64,000 bases of DNA from Lepidostoma basale (taxonomy: Eukaryota > Arthropoda > Insecta > Trichoptera > Lepidostomatidae), in NCBI GenBank assembly GCA_022606425.2, contig JAHDVF020000016.1, positions 3,192,501 through 3,256,500 of the forward strand, read 5' to 3'. Below are positions 21,756-32,243 of the stretch, piece by piece. The translations under genes were made by a program, and so were the position numbers. The notes below the pieces were generated by a model. The model was not told the origin of the DNA. It saw only the letters and a program-made list of their open reading frames with translations, and did not search any database. How positions within the stretch are numbered: position 1 is the first letter of the stretch; each line of letters starts with the position of its first letter.

Positions 21756-22667
21756 TTTTAATGTAAAATAAAACACATTTCTTTAAATTAAACTTGTCAA
21801 AACTCACTTGTAATAAATTGAGTCGTGTAATTGAAATTCCAAAGCTACTATAAGCTGTCATCTAGAGAGAAACAAAGATGTTTTTGAAACTCGTTAGTTG
21901 ATTAGCTTATGTTCTGATTCTGCTTGGAGCCGAGAATACATTACTCCCAGCTTCACATTACCGAAGGCAAGTGGGTGCTGCGCGAAGGGCGTAGCTATCA
22001 TGAGTCTGACATTTACAAATTTCGTATTTTAATATTATATATAATATAATATGTAGTATAATATTTATTGTAGCCGGCTGACTGTGTTTATATGTATTAG
22101 TTTATATATTTCAGTATATAAAAATGTATAGGTCTACACTTTTATATTCAAGACTAGGAGAGAACTTCCATTCTGCCTAATCACCAAATATATAAATGTA
22201 TTATATACGTCATAACAAAAATGCTTGATTTTTTTTAATGTATTACTAAATAACAAATAATTGTCTTGGTTAAATTTAATATTACTTTTTTTTCAATTAA
22301 TTTTAAAGTAAAATATCTGTTTTCTAAAAGTTTTATTCAAAATACATATTTCGCCTTGTTAAGCAATTATCAATTGTTTTAAAGTAACGAAATTTTTAAT
22401 TTTTATAAATAAATTAAATATTTACATAGTTTTTGATTTTTCAAGAATGGTTTTGAACAACAACTCTTTTCATCAGACTGGTGGAGGTCGAACTTTTACT
22501 ATTTATTTACAGTTCAGAATGTTATATTTTTTTATCTTTATTGCACCACGTGATTTATTTTATCTTTTGCTAACCGATTTCAATACTATCGGATTTTTAT
22601 TATAATGTATTAAATGTGTATATCTCAAATCAGGTTATTTACAAAATAAATGTTTTTTCAATTCAAA
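21756..22667. other. No gene recognised
   Basis: Strongly AT-rich with many T runs. Nothing found. Confidence 0.4.
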
Positions 22668-23302
22668 CTAACTAACCATAACTAACCATCACGCCATTTC
22701 CCCGGAGGGGTAGGCAGAGAGAATGGATCGCTACAAAGCTCTGTCCTGGTATACCTCTCGGAATTCCTCTACATTCATACATCGTACCATGCACGCACGT
22801 CGATTATTCCGACTTCGAATGTGGCCGCCTTTTAGTAATTGATTCATTTGGTCATGCCATGTTTTCCTCGGTCGTCCTCGGCTTCTTTTTCCACTCACGC
22901 TGCTTGTGTACAACTTTTCAACCATTCTTCTCTCTTTCATTCGTTCCATATATCCAAACCTTCTCAAGGATCCTTTTTTAATTTTATTCATGATGCAGTC
23001 ATCTGTCTTACATTTCTCTCATATTTCATCGTTCGGTATTGTATCATACAACGTTTTCCCGTACATTATTCTTAGTGATCTCATTTCTACGGCGTTTATC
23101 CTGCTTTCATCCTTCTTTTGCCAGCTCCAAGCTTCACTTCCATGCACGTGGGTTAGCACTAGAACTCCATTGTGTACTGCCATTTTTGATTCTGTGGATA
23201 TATTTCTATTTGCAGTAATGACTTTGAGTGCGCCATTTATTTAATTCCCAGCACCAACACTTCTTTCGATGTCTTTCTCTATTTTTCCGTCTCTTGTTAA
23301 GA
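22668..23302 (-). pseudogene. LINE RT C-terminus, family A copy 6
   Basis: One of the longest copies. Minus strand from 23302: DGKIEKDIERSVGAGN, NGALKVITANRN, KMAVHNGVL, EAWSWQKKD-like, INAVEMRSL, then MNKIKKGSLRRFGYMERM, GRPRKTWHDQMNQLL, NNRRACMVRCMNVEE and the SGE-A end. Several frame breaks occur. A (GTTA)n tail is seen as CTAACTAACC at 22668-22690. Confidence 0.8.
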
Positions 23303-23417
23303 TGCTTCAAATACTTTTTAAATATTTTTTTTAAATTTGGTTATGGAAAAAAGGATGAGCTTATCATTGATTGTATAGTTTTGGAAGAACTTTATGTTTG
23401 TGCGATTATTTATAAAT

Positions 23418-23490
23418 TATATTTATTATTATTATTATTATTATAATAATAATTATTATTATAATTATTATTATTATTATTATCATTATT
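23418..23490 (+). repeat. ATT microsatellite
   Basis: Imperfect (ATT)n and (AAT)n tract of about 70 bp, interrupted once. Confidence 0.9.
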
Positions 23491-23564
23491 GTTTTGTTGA
23501 ATCCCTCTTTGCATCTTTTCAGCGCGAGCTAAATCAATGTAAAAGGTATAGCAATCATATTGAA

Positions 23565-23730
23565 TTTCATTACATGTGATAGGTAGCTAATCTATCACCA
23601 TTTTACTGTCACGTGAATCCTGCACCAGACCAAAGACAGTGTTATACTCACACTGCCATCACCGGGAATCGAACCCGGGACCTTTGAGGTGGTAGTCAAA
23701 GCACTTACCACTCGGCGAAGGTTGTCAATA
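23565..23730 (-). mobile_element. SINE (family S), head half
   Basis: The tRNA-like head on the minus strand has a good B box (complement of GGAATCGAACC, 23662-23672) and an A-box-like word in CGCCGAGTGGTAAG (about 23705-23718). The body continues to about 23565 with CTAATCTATCACCATTTTAC. The 3' half is missing. Confidence 0.7.
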
Positions 23731-24042
23731 ATATACCACTTATTAATTAATTAAAGAACCAACCTTTTTCAAATGTAACCGAGCTTTTTGGGACAAATAA
23801 ATCAATTGTGTCTATGTTGGCCATTCTTTGTACATACGATTGTTATTTAATTATTTATCATTTGCCAAGTACAGGTTTTTTAATTCCTCCTAACTGGGGT
23901 AACCCGTGCTACGGAGGCAATATATGTTACGAACGAAAGAAAATAAAAGAAACGAGATTGCTTTGAGTTTGTTTTTAATCGACTATTTTATTTGAGTTCC
24001 GTTCGCTACCGACAGTTTGCTGCTGTCGTATTATTATTTATC
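23731..24042. other. No gene recognised
   Basis: AT-rich. Nothing I can name. Confidence 0.35.
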
Positions 24043-25105
24043 AAATCAAATCAAATCAAATCAAATCAGTTTATTTTCTCAAAAGACATTACAATTTTTT
24101 TTTATAGTTTAAGGCATCTATTGAGAACAGGTAAAACATAAGGAATATATAATACCAGGAACGCATGAGAGATGGTTCGACATTAGGAATACAAAATACT
24201 CTCCAAAGTCAAGAGTATTTGTCTTCTGAATGTACTTTCACGAATATGAAAGACATCGATCTCCGAAGCGATCATGTTCAGCAGTTTGATTGCTCTCCCC
24301 ACCGGCATCACCAGAGGCAGGTTGGTTCTGCATGCTGGGAGATAAAACAGTCTGTGCTGACGCTGTCGAAGATAGCCATCCGGAACATAAAGATGGATAG
24401 CCTCCAAGATGATGGAGTTCTCAAAGAATCCCCTGATTAGTCTGAAGAAATGGGTAAGTGTGCACCCATCCCTTCTTATCTGCAAACTATTGGTCCCCAG
24501 CATGCCCAAGAGGAATGCAGTGGGATAAAGCCACGGATAGCTACCAAACTCCCTCATGTAGAGATATCTCAGAAATCTTTTCTGAACCCTCTCTAACATG
24601 AGCGAGTATCTCGCCTCGTGGGGACTCCATATCACCGAGCCACACTCGAGCCGGCTCCGGACCAATGAGTTATACAAAATTCGCAAAACATAGGGATTCT
24701 TGAAAACTCTACCAGTTCGGAGAATAAATCCCAACATTTTCAGTGCAACTCCACATATTCTCTCGATGTGAGCATGGAAAGTCAGCCTACTTTCATAAAC
24801 GATACCAAGATCCTTTATCGTTGAAACACGCTTAAGTTGCTGGTTATCCATTGTGTATCTGTAATAAACAGTACGCAATGCTCTCGTAAAAGATAAAATT
24901 ACGCATTTAGAGATATTGAAATAAATTTGATTGGTTTTACTCCAGCGGACGATATTATTTATATCTGACTGGAGATGGAGGCAATCTTCGTGGCTTTTTA
25001 TCTCAAGGAATAATTTAAGATCATCTGCAAATAAAAGAAATCGCGAAAATTGTATAACCCTCGCGACATCATTAATGAAGATGTCAGACGATGCAACGAG
25101 CTGCC
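24043..25105 (-). mobile_element. Jockey/CR1-like LINE, 3' half (family D)
   Basis: A 5'-truncated non-LTR retrotransposon on the minus strand. The 3' end is a pure five-base tail (TCAAA repeats on the plus strand, 24043-24067) after a short UTR. Other 3' ends of the family lie at 2975-3237 and 29217-29501, with the same kind of tail. Confidence 0.85.
24183..25105 (-). pseudogene. LINE reverse transcriptase, C-terminal half with FADD
   Basis: Continuous reading frame of ~300 codons without a start. In order from 25105: a DIFINDVARVIQFSRF segment, LLFADDLKLF (the FADD box holds two catalytic Asp residues that bind metal), SDINNIVRWSKTNQIYFNISK (the helix and substrate-contact region; position only), then VSTIKDLGIVYESRLTF, ERVQKRFLRYLYMR, and a C-terminal thumb/connection region ending near ESILYS at 24183. 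The KDLG and QKRFLRY motifs are typical of the Jockey/CR1 group. Loss of the endonuclease and ORF1 comes from 5' truncation. The frame is intact, so the insertion is fairly recent. Confidence 0.85.
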
Positions 25106-25296
25106 GAAAAGAAACACAAGTAGACTGGAACTCTATGCGTAAAAAAGTATTATGGTATTTACTTGTATATTTTCAACCCATATTTTTTTGAAAATATTTT
25201 ATTTAAATATTCACAGATTACCCAAATGTTTGGAGATTTAACCCTCATTATGCGGCTGGCTACATTTGCAGTAATAAAAAAGATCTTGTATGGCTG

Positions 25297-25410
25297 ACTA
25301 CATTTGCAGCTCAGACAGATATTCTCAGTTCTTTATAATGTTACGTATAATTTAGTAGTAAAAGGTTTTATAAGTAAGTCGTATATTCAAATATGAGCTG
25401 CAAATGTAGT
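25297..25410. repeat. 17-bp perfect inverted repeat
   Basis: ACTACATTTGCAGCTCA (25297-25313) and its complement (25394-25410). A further copy of CTACATTTGCAG lies at 25259-25271 in direct orientation. I do not know the function. Confidence 0.7.
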
Positions 25411-25829
25411 TTGCCGTAATTCGAAAACAATAATTTTGTTCAAAGTGGCCAACCGACTACGTGGCGGGTTAAAAGTAAATGTGGCTACAGCACAGAAGCT
25501 CTCCATATGAGTTTGTTTTGTTTAGCAGCCACTTGAAATGCGTTCGGACCCTCTCAGGTAGTGCGGGTGTGATGGTACAATAAGGGTTCAAACGGAGCTG
25601 AGAGGGGTGATTCATTAACCCTTGGATCACACCTACTCTCCGTATAAATTCGTCTCTCCATTTACTCCCGTAACGGCTCCATGCCCGGAATATAGGAGGG
25701 TTAGTTTATTTACTCGCGGACACGAGAAAAAAACAATGAGGATTTATTTATTTTTTCAATATAGATCATTTAGCGTTTCGTGAGTTTCAAAACTAATATC
25801 ACTTAAATGATCAAGTTAAAGTTGACAAA
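25411..25829. other. No gene recognised
   Basis: Moderate GC, no frame or repeat match. Confidence 0.35.
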
Positions 25830-26330
25830 ATCATCAGCCGTCTGTCATCGACTGCTGAATGTAGGCATCTCCCAAAGCACGCCACCGCCCTCTATCCATT
25901 GCCGCTCCCACCCATCATGTCCAGTAATCCTCTTCAGATCGTCGGTCCATCGAGCAGGGGGACGTCCAACTCTACGGAATCCTGTACGCGATCTCCACTC
26001 CAGAATCCGTCTCCCCCATCAGCCGTCGGTTCTCCGACAGATATGGCCAGCCCATCGCCACTTCAGCCCGCCCATCCTCAGACCCACCTCAGTCACCTTG
26101 GTTTGTTGACGAATAAATTCGTTTCTAAATCTGTCCCTCAAGGTTATTCCAACCATGGCTCTTTGCATGGCGCGTTGGGCGACCTTGAATCTGTAGAGTC
26201 GACCTTTTGTCAGTGTCCACGTCTCGGCTCCGTACGTCATGACTGGCAAGACGCACTGGTTGAAGACTTTAGTCTTGAGGCATTGTGGTATTTTAGAGCA
26301 TGAATAATTCTTAACAAATGTAGGAAGCAA
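25830..26330 (-). pseudogene. RTE-clade LINE RT C-terminus
   Basis: Minus strand from 26330: LKTKVFNQCVLPVMTYGAETW (helix plus YGxETW), FKVAQRAMQRAMVGITLRD, then GLKWRWAGHICRRTDG. A stop at 26016-26018 replaces an expected sense codon, after which the same frame continues WGRRILEWRSRTG, VGRPPARWTDDLKRI and a decayed end by 25830. The WAGH-RTDGRW-LEWRPRTG-GRPPTRWTDD order is the signature of insect RTE elements. One premature stop and a truncated 5' side. It lies in the presumed intron of the host exon to its right. Confidence 0.85.
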
Positions 26331-26548
26331 AATGTTTTTATTATTGAAATAAATAAAATAGTTGGAGTCCCTGTCTGTTTGAAACCATTTACCAATTTAA
26401 AAATAGCAAGTAATGGAGGATAAGCATATTTGAGGTTTTTATACCTTGTTAGTTCCTCAACCGCTTACTGGGATCAAAGACGCGGTCTTTCGTTTTCGTC
26501 TTTCAGATGGTATTGAAAATGCTTAGGACAAAAAAGGAAGGGACTCAC

Positions 26549-26660
26549 CGACCGGGCTGCCTGCTATGTCGAGGGCCTTGGGCGCACCCGACCTCTTCTT
26601 CACTTCCACAGCACTGAACAATTGCGATATTTTCTCCCCATTTCTTCGCTTAGAGCTCAT
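26549..26660 (-). CDS. First coding exon of an unidentified host gene
   Basis: On the minus strand an ATG at 26660-26658 opens 37 codons plus one base, ending at 26549 next to GTGAGT (26548-26543), a strong splice donor; the intron would be phase 1. The peptide begins MSSKRRNGEKISQLF and is basic, with an AVEVKKRSGAPKALD-type hydrophilic segment and no membrane or signal segment. GC content is far above the surroundings. No transposon signature is present, and the upstream side (26661-26780) looks like unique 5' UTR. I do not recognise the family. Chance open frame with chance donor is the alternative. If real, transcription runs leftwards and the RTE copy at 25830-26330 and LINE at 24.0-25.1 kb lie in its intron. 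Confidence 0.5.
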
Positions 26661-27186
26661 AGAGCTAGGCGGCGGTTGACGGTTAATTTGATACTGGTGT
26701 GAATAATTATCGACACGACTAGAATCCCACGTTGATTGGCGGGGAACAATAATTCGTGTGCCAAATTAGTAGGTAGGAAGGCAAAAGGATGTCGCAACAT
26801 AACTATTAACTAAGAGGTCTCATAACTATTATCATTTGTTTTTTGTTTTAATTAATGATTATGCGATGAAAATCTTGTATTAGTATAACGCTTTAATTTT
26901 AATAAATTAGGTCCTTTTTTGTGTTAAAATTTTCAAAAATTTATTGTTAAAAACATTGAAAAAGAGGATGTAATTTGTCTGAATCATGTTTATTTAGTAA
27001 TGTGGTGTATTGTTACTAAGTTATTCTAATTACATTTAAATATGAATTAACAATATAAAATGAAAATGAATCAACATCATTTATCCGTTGAAGCTTTTTA
27101 CTAATTAAATAATGTATTTTCTCGGAAAACTTTCAGTATATTATCCTCTTGTAATTATAAAATTTGTGTATGATTATAAAATTATA
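26661..27186. other. No gene; possible 5' UTR and promoter side
   Basis: The first ~110 bp left of 26780 is less AT-rich than the rest and may be untranslated leader of the exon at 26549-26660. No core promoter motif is convincing. The remainder is AT-rich and empty. Confidence 0.3.
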
Positions 27187-28470
27187 TTAGGTCCTTACAT
27201 ATGAAATTGGCGTTTTGTATGGGAGGAACATAAAGTTGATTTTTTTTAAATATAATATATTTATTTAATCAAAGTATGTACCATTGCTATCTATGCACTT
27301 TTGCCATCTCATAGGAAGTTCATCGATCCCTTTACTAAAAAAACCATTCGGACGGGAATCAATAAAATCTTTGAAGTCGGTTTGGACTGCCCCATCGGAG
27401 TTAAATTTTTTCCCTTGCAAGAAGTTATCCAAATTTCGAAAAAAATAGTAATCTGTTGGGGCAAGGTCCGGAGAGTACGGTGGATGTTTTAGACATTCCA
27501 ATTGAAGCTCTTCTAATTTGGTAGCCGTCTGTTGTGCAGTGTGTGGTCTAGCGTTATCATGAAGCAGCAGTGGCCTAGAGCGATTAACCAGCCTCGGTTG
27601 TTTAGCAGCTAGCTTTTCCATCATGGTTTGCAGTTGCTGACAATAGACATCTGCCGTAATCGTCTGGCCAGATTTAAGAAAGCTGTAGTGAACGACACCA
27701 GCACTAGTCCACCAAACGCTCACAAGTAACTTTTTTGGAGTCAATTTTCGCTTGGGGCATGGTTTGGCTGGTTCGGCAGGGTTCAGCCATTGCGATGAGC
27801 GCTTCCGATTATCATACAGGATCCACTTTTCATCACAGGTAATGCATTCAAAATCCCTTCATTATTGTGCCGGTTGAGTAATGCAACGCAGCAGTCAACG
27901 CGCGTTTGTTGATTTGCTTCACTCAATTCGTGAGGTACCCACCTTTGAAGCTTTTTCACCTTCCCAATTTGCTTCAAGTGGATTAAAACAGTTTTATCAC
28001 TAACACCGCAGCCTGCAGCTAACTCGGACGTGGTTTGCGATGGATCGGCTTCCACAATAGCCTTCAATTCTTCATTATCAACTTTGGTCACCGGCCGTCC
28101 ACGGGGCTTGTTTTGCAGGTCGAAATTTCCAGAACGAAAACGTTGGAGCCAAAAACGCACTGTGTTTTCTTTTGCGGCACCGTCGCCATACACATCATTA
28201 ATCTTTCGAGCCGTTTCTGCAGCACTGGTGCCACGGTGGAACTCGTACTCGTAAATAACGCGATATTTCAAGTTTCCATTTTGTAAACTGAGTGACGCAC
28301 AGAAAAAAAAAACAATTGAGGAAAAAACAAATGAATTATAATTTTCGAAACACAAATACTTGAGTAAATAGCTGTATAAATTTGAATTTGGAATTCCTTA
28401 CCAAAGAGAAGATATTTAAGATCAAAGTTGCCAGTACGGCAAAACGCCATTTTCATATGTAAGGACCTAA
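27187..28470 (-). mobile_element. mariner element, TIRs nearly identical
   Basis: Both ends begin TTAGGTCCTTACATATGAAA (left 27187 onward; right reads the same on the minus strand from 28470) and continue with TGGCGTTTTG. About 30 of 31 bases match. TA lies on both outer sides (27185-27186 and 28471-28472), the expected target duplication. Size 1284 bp, typical of a full-length mariner. It is the best preserved DNA transposon in the window. Confidence 0.95.
27265..28355 (-). pseudogene. mariner DD34D transposase, one frameshift
   Basis: First part, minus strand to 27783: paired-like DNA-binding half with the AKENTVRFWLQRFRSGNFDL and RGRPVTKVDNEELKAIVE regions, CGVSDKTVLIHLKQIGK (second helix-turn-helix), and WVPHELSE. 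Near 27850 a small indel shifts the frame. The other frame there reads ITCDEKWILYDNRKR, which holds catalytic Asp 1. The second part (27744-27265) contains LLLHDNARPHTA (Asp 2) and YSPDLAPTDYYFF (Asp 3), spaced as DD34D, and ends CIDSNGTYFD. No in-frame ATG is clear at the N-terminus, where LQNGNLKYRVIYEYEF begins the family homology. All three catalytic residues survive, so it died recently. Confidence 0.9.
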
Positions 28471-28485
28471 TATATAAAATTATTT

Positions 28486-28740
28486 GTAACCAAGTGGTCG
28501 TCTAGGCTATAGAACACTTGACTCCTGATTCAGGGAAATTTGGTTCAAGGCTGGACACGACCCGATTTCTTCTTCACAAAAACAAGTTATTTTCTCATCA
28601 CATTGGTGATGCCAATTTGTCTTAAGCATGAAGGCCAATAACTGTGCAAAAGTTCGTAATGATTGAATAATATAGTGTAGTTCAAACGTCACCCCAAAGA
28701 TGTCACCCGTGGTACACGACAAATGGAACAAAATCAATTT
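28486..28740 (+). mobile_element. Possible tRNA-derived SINE (second family)
   Basis: Starts with AACCAAGTGGTCGTCTAGG, similar to a tRNA A-box region, followed ~40 bp later by TTTGGTTCAAGGCTGG, similar to a weak B box. A body of ~190 bp follows that I do not see elsewhere in the window. It abuts the mariner within 20 bp. Single copy, so the call is tentative. Confidence 0.35.
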
Positions 28741-28930
28741 TTGCTTCTTTTCTCTTCTTTATGTTTCAACCAGTGAGCACCTTTGCAATGTCCAGCCTTC
28801 AATTTTATTATAATACCATTAATTCAATAGTCTATTGTTTTGGCCGAAACACTGTGATACTTCAACATTATTACTGTTAAAATTCAAAACACTGTTACAA
28901 TATCGCAATTTATTTTTATTCACTGAGAGT

Positions 28931-28982
28931 GTCACAACAGCTGTTTCGCTAACCGATGTTAGCATCATCAGTTTATTGTAAC
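28931..28982 (-). ncRNA. Hammerhead-like motif, core intact (GTT triplet)
   Basis: Minus strand: CTGATGA, stem II GCTAAC/GTTAGC with an ATCG loop (perfect 6 bp), GAAAC, AGCT in place of a stem III loop (the palindromic CAGCTG would favour dimers), and GTT as cleavage triplet. Distal stem I is GTTAC with GTGAC (one G-U), but AATAAA bulges on the 5' side, so stem I is not continuous. Confidence 0.65.
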
Positions 28983-28984
28983 AC

Positions 28985-29027
28985 CTGATGATGCCAACAT
29001 ACGCCAACATGAGGCAAAACAGCTGTC
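28985..29027 (+). ncRNA. Hammerhead-like motif, decayed partner
   Basis: CTGATGA (28985-28991) and AGCT-GTC (29021-29027) are intact. Stem II holds only GCC/GGC with a long, altered loop, and GAAAC has become AAAAC (29016-29020). Likely inactive. Confidence 0.6.
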
Positions 29028-29216
29028 GCGACACTCTCAGTGAATAAAAATGAATTTTGATATTATAGGTGCATTAAATTTGAACAGTAACCATTAATTT
29101 AAATTACTTGGTGTTAGTTTTAACTTTATTTATTTTTCTTATTGTTATTTATTAAATATGAGGTATTTTTTAGATTCATGTTTTCACTTATAACAATTAA
29201 ACGAAGGAAACGTTAT

Positions 29217-29501
29217 TAAATCAAATCAAATCAAATCAGTTTATTTACTCAAAAGACATTACAAACAGCATAAATGCTTAAGGCATCTATTGTGTACAGG
29301 TAAAATATTATATTATTGTATATTATAATTCAACATAATACCAGAAACGCATTAGAGATGGTTCGACATTAGGAAGACAAGATACTTTCTAAAGTCGAGA
29401 GTATTTGTCCCCTGAACGTACTTTCACTAATATGAAAGACGTCGATCTCCGAGGAGACCGCGTTCAGCAGACTAATTGCTCCTCCCACCGGTGTCACCAG
29501 A
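29217..29501 (-). mobile_element. LINE 3' end, family D
   Basis: Near copy of 24043-24330 in the same orientation: TCAAA-type tail at 29219-29237, UTR with AAGGCATCTATTGTGTACAGG, then the C-terminal codons (GATCTCCGAGGAG, CCACCGGTGTCACCAG). Truncated at 29501. Confidence 0.8.
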
Positions 29502-31142
29502 ATATGTACACAGTATATAAATAAACATGATGTTAAAGTAAACTTAGGTATGTATGTAATTCTAGTTAAATACTAAACGAAATTTCATTAATATCGCGAG
29601 TATATTGACAGCCCCTCGTAGGTTAAGTTATCAAGCGGTATTTGCCTTATCATTTCACAGTGCATTTGAAATGATTTATGATGCCGAATAGTTGGGCCGC
29701 TAATCTATGGGATCTCTATTTCATTAGGCCCAGATGGGGACGGAATACACAATGCTGCACGCCCGCTATACATGAGGAAACTAATATGAATGGGAGGTTC
29801 GGACTAAACATTTTTCTTAACAATAAGCACGATCCGAGATATGATAGGTTCGTGATGCTATTGGGAAAATTGTGGCATAAAAGAATAACAGCTTTCTTTC
29901 TAAAATATTTTCTTTCTCTCATAAATGTTAAATATATCAACATGGAACAAGATTCTTTGGCCTTATCTTATCGTCAGTTTCACGACAGTTCTAAATTTAA
30001 TAGTTACTATCGCTGTGGAGCGTTTTACCAGACTGAATATCTTCATTTAAAAGTTGAAAAATAAGTGAGATTTCGCATCTGTTTTTAATGTTTCTTAAAT
30101 TCAATATATGAAATGTTAATATTAATTTTATATTAAGTTTACGTCCAAAGTCGTGATTATTAATTATTTTCATTATTTAAATGGAAAATCACAATGACTT
30201 ACGGACATGAGTGTAATATTGTTGTTTTTCATAAAAAAAATTCTAGCGTATTACGCTCAATAGACTTAAAATGGGACTCAAATGACTGCAAAAGGTAGAG
30301 TAGAACATACCCTGCTGAAAGGTGCACCACCTTGCACGATAACAGGGTATCATAAAGTGGTCCTTGTAAGGGCAGTGTGATCACTGACCTTACCATCAAG
30401 GTCAAAGCAGACAGGGAAAGGGCGTATGGCGTATCCTGGGAGCCCCAAAACCGAAACCCACCAGCTCAGGGAAGGAAGCTTCCACAAATAAAAAAAAAAC
30501 GGAAAAGACAGTGAGAAACCACTACATTAACAATTCCGCCAACACGGCACTGTAAAAAGATGAAGAAGACTAACAATTAGATTCTGGAGGGATTTCATTC
30601 CATTCACGCTGCCGACCACTTAAATCTACGTGTAGCGAAACAACACTATAGTCGATCAGAGGAATAAATTATCCCATCAGGATTATCATTTCAATTATGT
30701 TCGAAATTCGATTAATTTAACTTTTGTCCCCGCCTGGCGAGAGGGCGCACCGCTGTGCGGCGGGTGCTCCATGCGAAACAATTTCAAGTCTAAATTCTTC
30801 CCTGATGGCTTTGGGGGGTTTTCTCTGAAAGTTATTCACCTTCTCTCCCCCAGGTGGCAGAGTCCTCGCACAATTAAGGGAGGGAATATCACCGGCGGGA
30901 GGTGAGGTGGACGGTTGGTTCCAGTCTTGTGAGTAAATGAAATTTAAATGCCGGCTATACCAGCAGCCTCCACTTTTAATACGTTCAAAATATTATTAAT
31001 TTTCAAATAATCAATTGTAATCAAATCAAATAACATTGGCTTTTATACATCGATCACATTAAATTCTTTCATTTTTATTTTTATTGGTTATTAAAATATA
31101 TTTCGACCATATAATTCATAACATGTATTTCGATATAAATTG
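29502..31142. other. No gene; a few GC-rich spots
   Basis: A plus-strand frame at 29678-30064 (128 codons) has no recognisable family and AT-rich codons. At 30850-30899 a CTCTCCCCCAG-GT...GGGAG-GTGAGG layout imitates a 49-nt exon, but it is too short to trust. 30290-30572 is GC-richer and ends with a poly-A (30488-30498), and might be a lone retroposon. Confidence 0.35.
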
Positions 31143-31198
31143 ATTTTAAGACCTGACGATGCTTACATCGGTTAGCGAAACAGCTGTCGCGACAAAAT
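31143..31198 (+). ncRNA. Hammerhead ribozyme-like, core intact
   Basis: CTGACGA (31153-31159), stem II GCTTAC/GTTAGC with an ATCG loop and one mispair-prone position, GAAAC (31077+ offset gives 31177-31181), AGCT, GTC (31186-31188). Flanks ATTTT (31143-31147) and AAAAT (31194-31198) pair across an internal loop AAGAC/GCGAC. An internal loop in stem I is common in natural type I hammerheads. The same ribozyme family as 28931-29027 and 36841-36906. Confidence 0.7.
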
Positions 31199-31217
31199 AT
31201 AATCAATTGTGATATAA

Positions 31218-31353
31218 CAACATTTTGAATGTATACAAATACTTGTAGACGAATACTGGATTTTATTTACCCATTGCGGGTTATTAATTGCTAACCCGCA
31301 ATAGGTAAAATCCAGTATTCGTCTACAAGTATTTGTGTACATTCAAAATGTTG
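31218..31353. repeat. 136-bp near-perfect hairpin
   Basis: Arms of about 64-68 bp (31218-31285 and about 31290-31353), read as complements with roughly 95 percent identity. They begin CAACATTTTGAATGTA and share ACTTGTAGACGAATACTGG. The loop is only a few bases. It starts 20 bp after the hammerhead at 31143-31198. Confidence 0.95.
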
Positions 31354-31429
31354 TAAAAAACAAAAACTGGTCCAAATTAAAAAAAAAATAGCATATAAAT
31401 TCATCAGTAGTATACATCTCTAATAGCAT

Positions 31430-31775
31430 ATACATCTCCAGGCGTTATCTAGCAATAATGGCGGTAGCCTTTCACATTGCGTTAATAAAAAAGATCTTCT
31501 GCTTAATGCTTAAATCCAATCTTCAGTGTGTAGTGTGTAGATTGAAACTACCATGTGAAGTTTGGTGTTACATATTAACATATATACAACTTCCAAAAAT
31601 TGTCAGACATGGTGGTCGTAAGAAGGGTGGAATGGGGAATGTTGTATTACATAAAGCGTGCGCTTAACCCAACCAATGACAGGTCATAAGTCCTGTAAAC
31701 ACTTCGATCACCATATTATGTTTACAATTTGCATATTTGTCTCTATTAAGATACAATTAATCCTTGAATTGTGAT
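31430..31775 (+). repeat. Repeat family P, plus-strand copy
   Basis: Shares two blocks with the minus-strand sequence at 37828-38225: GGCGGTAGCC with an AATGCG/CATTGCG area at 31440-31515, and the long block 31518-31775 (AACTTCCAAAAATTG, GGTGGAATGGGGAATGTTG, CTTAACCCAACCAATGACAG, GAGATACAATTAAT-like end). 53797-54032 matches the long block at about 90 percent and 46318-46412 matches its end. In the copy at 37.8 kb the block ends straight at a hammerhead, so this may be the body of a hammerhead-bearing element. Confidence 0.75.
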
Positions 31776-31940
31776 ATTTATAACAAAGTTTTTTTAATTA
31801 AACAGTTAACATGTGTTTCCTCATAAATAAATTGAAATTACTATTTGAATATATTGTTTCTTGAACAATGATGTAAAATCCATATTGAAAAATTCATGCG
31901 AATGAAAACGTCTGTTTTCTAGAAGTTTTATCATATTATA

Positions 31941-32033
31941 TGTGACTGACATGTTTCACCTGTATTAGGCATTGTCTAATGTAATAATCATTTGATGATG
32001 CTTTGGACAAGAGAAACATGTCAAGTCACATAA
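31941..32033. repeat. Palindrome with two decayed hammerheads
   Basis: Outer arms TATGTGACTGACATGTTTC and GAAACATGTCAAGTCACATA are complementary with one mismatch area. The plus motif (31992-32022) is TTGATGA, a weak stem II, GAAAC, AT, GTC. The minus motif (31948-31980) has GAAAC, AT, GTC but no good heptad. Same family as 54595-54690. Confidence 0.65.
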
Positions 32034-32189
32034 AATATAAAAAAACGTCTAGAAAATATAAGTTTTTATATTCTTTGAATTAGTTGCATTGATTTTTTGT
32101 GAAAAATTTAATTTAAATGTTGATAAATGAAAAAAAATATTTATACATCTTCTGGAAAAAGGTCTTAAGTTTAAGTTAAAGTTAATACT

Positions 32190-32221
32190 AACCGGTTTCG
32201 CTCCCGCCGGAGCTTCGTTAG
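32190..32221 (-). ncRNA. Hammerhead-like motif, one core change
   Basis: Minus strand: CTAACGA (expected CTGACGA), stem II GCTCC/GGAGC perfect with a GGCG loop, GAAAC, CG, GTT. Stem I does not pair well. Partner of 32244-32283 in a palindrome. Confidence 0.6.
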
Positions 32222-32243
32222 GAGAGAATAAAGTTTATTCTCT

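Larger units (their letters stand above)
28919..29045. repeat. Palindrome with divergent hammerhead pair (CAGCTG type)
   Basis: Outer arms TTCACTGAGAGTGTC (28919-28933) and GACACTCTCAGTGAAT (29030-29045) are complementary. Between them lie two hammerhead motifs, one on each strand, with their 5' ends toward the centre. Confidence 0.85.

Noticed and set aside
23418..23490. Possible CRISPR-like or coding repeat
   Set aside because: It is a plain trinucleotide microsatellite; no CRISPR array exists in the window.
29678..30064. 128-codon open frame
   Set aside because: No recognisable domain, AT-biased codons, no splice or polyadenylation context.
30850..30899. Splice-like 49-nt exon (polypyrimidine-CAG ... 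GAG-GTGAGG)
   Set aside because: Too short, no homology, and the signals are common by chance in GC-rich DNA.
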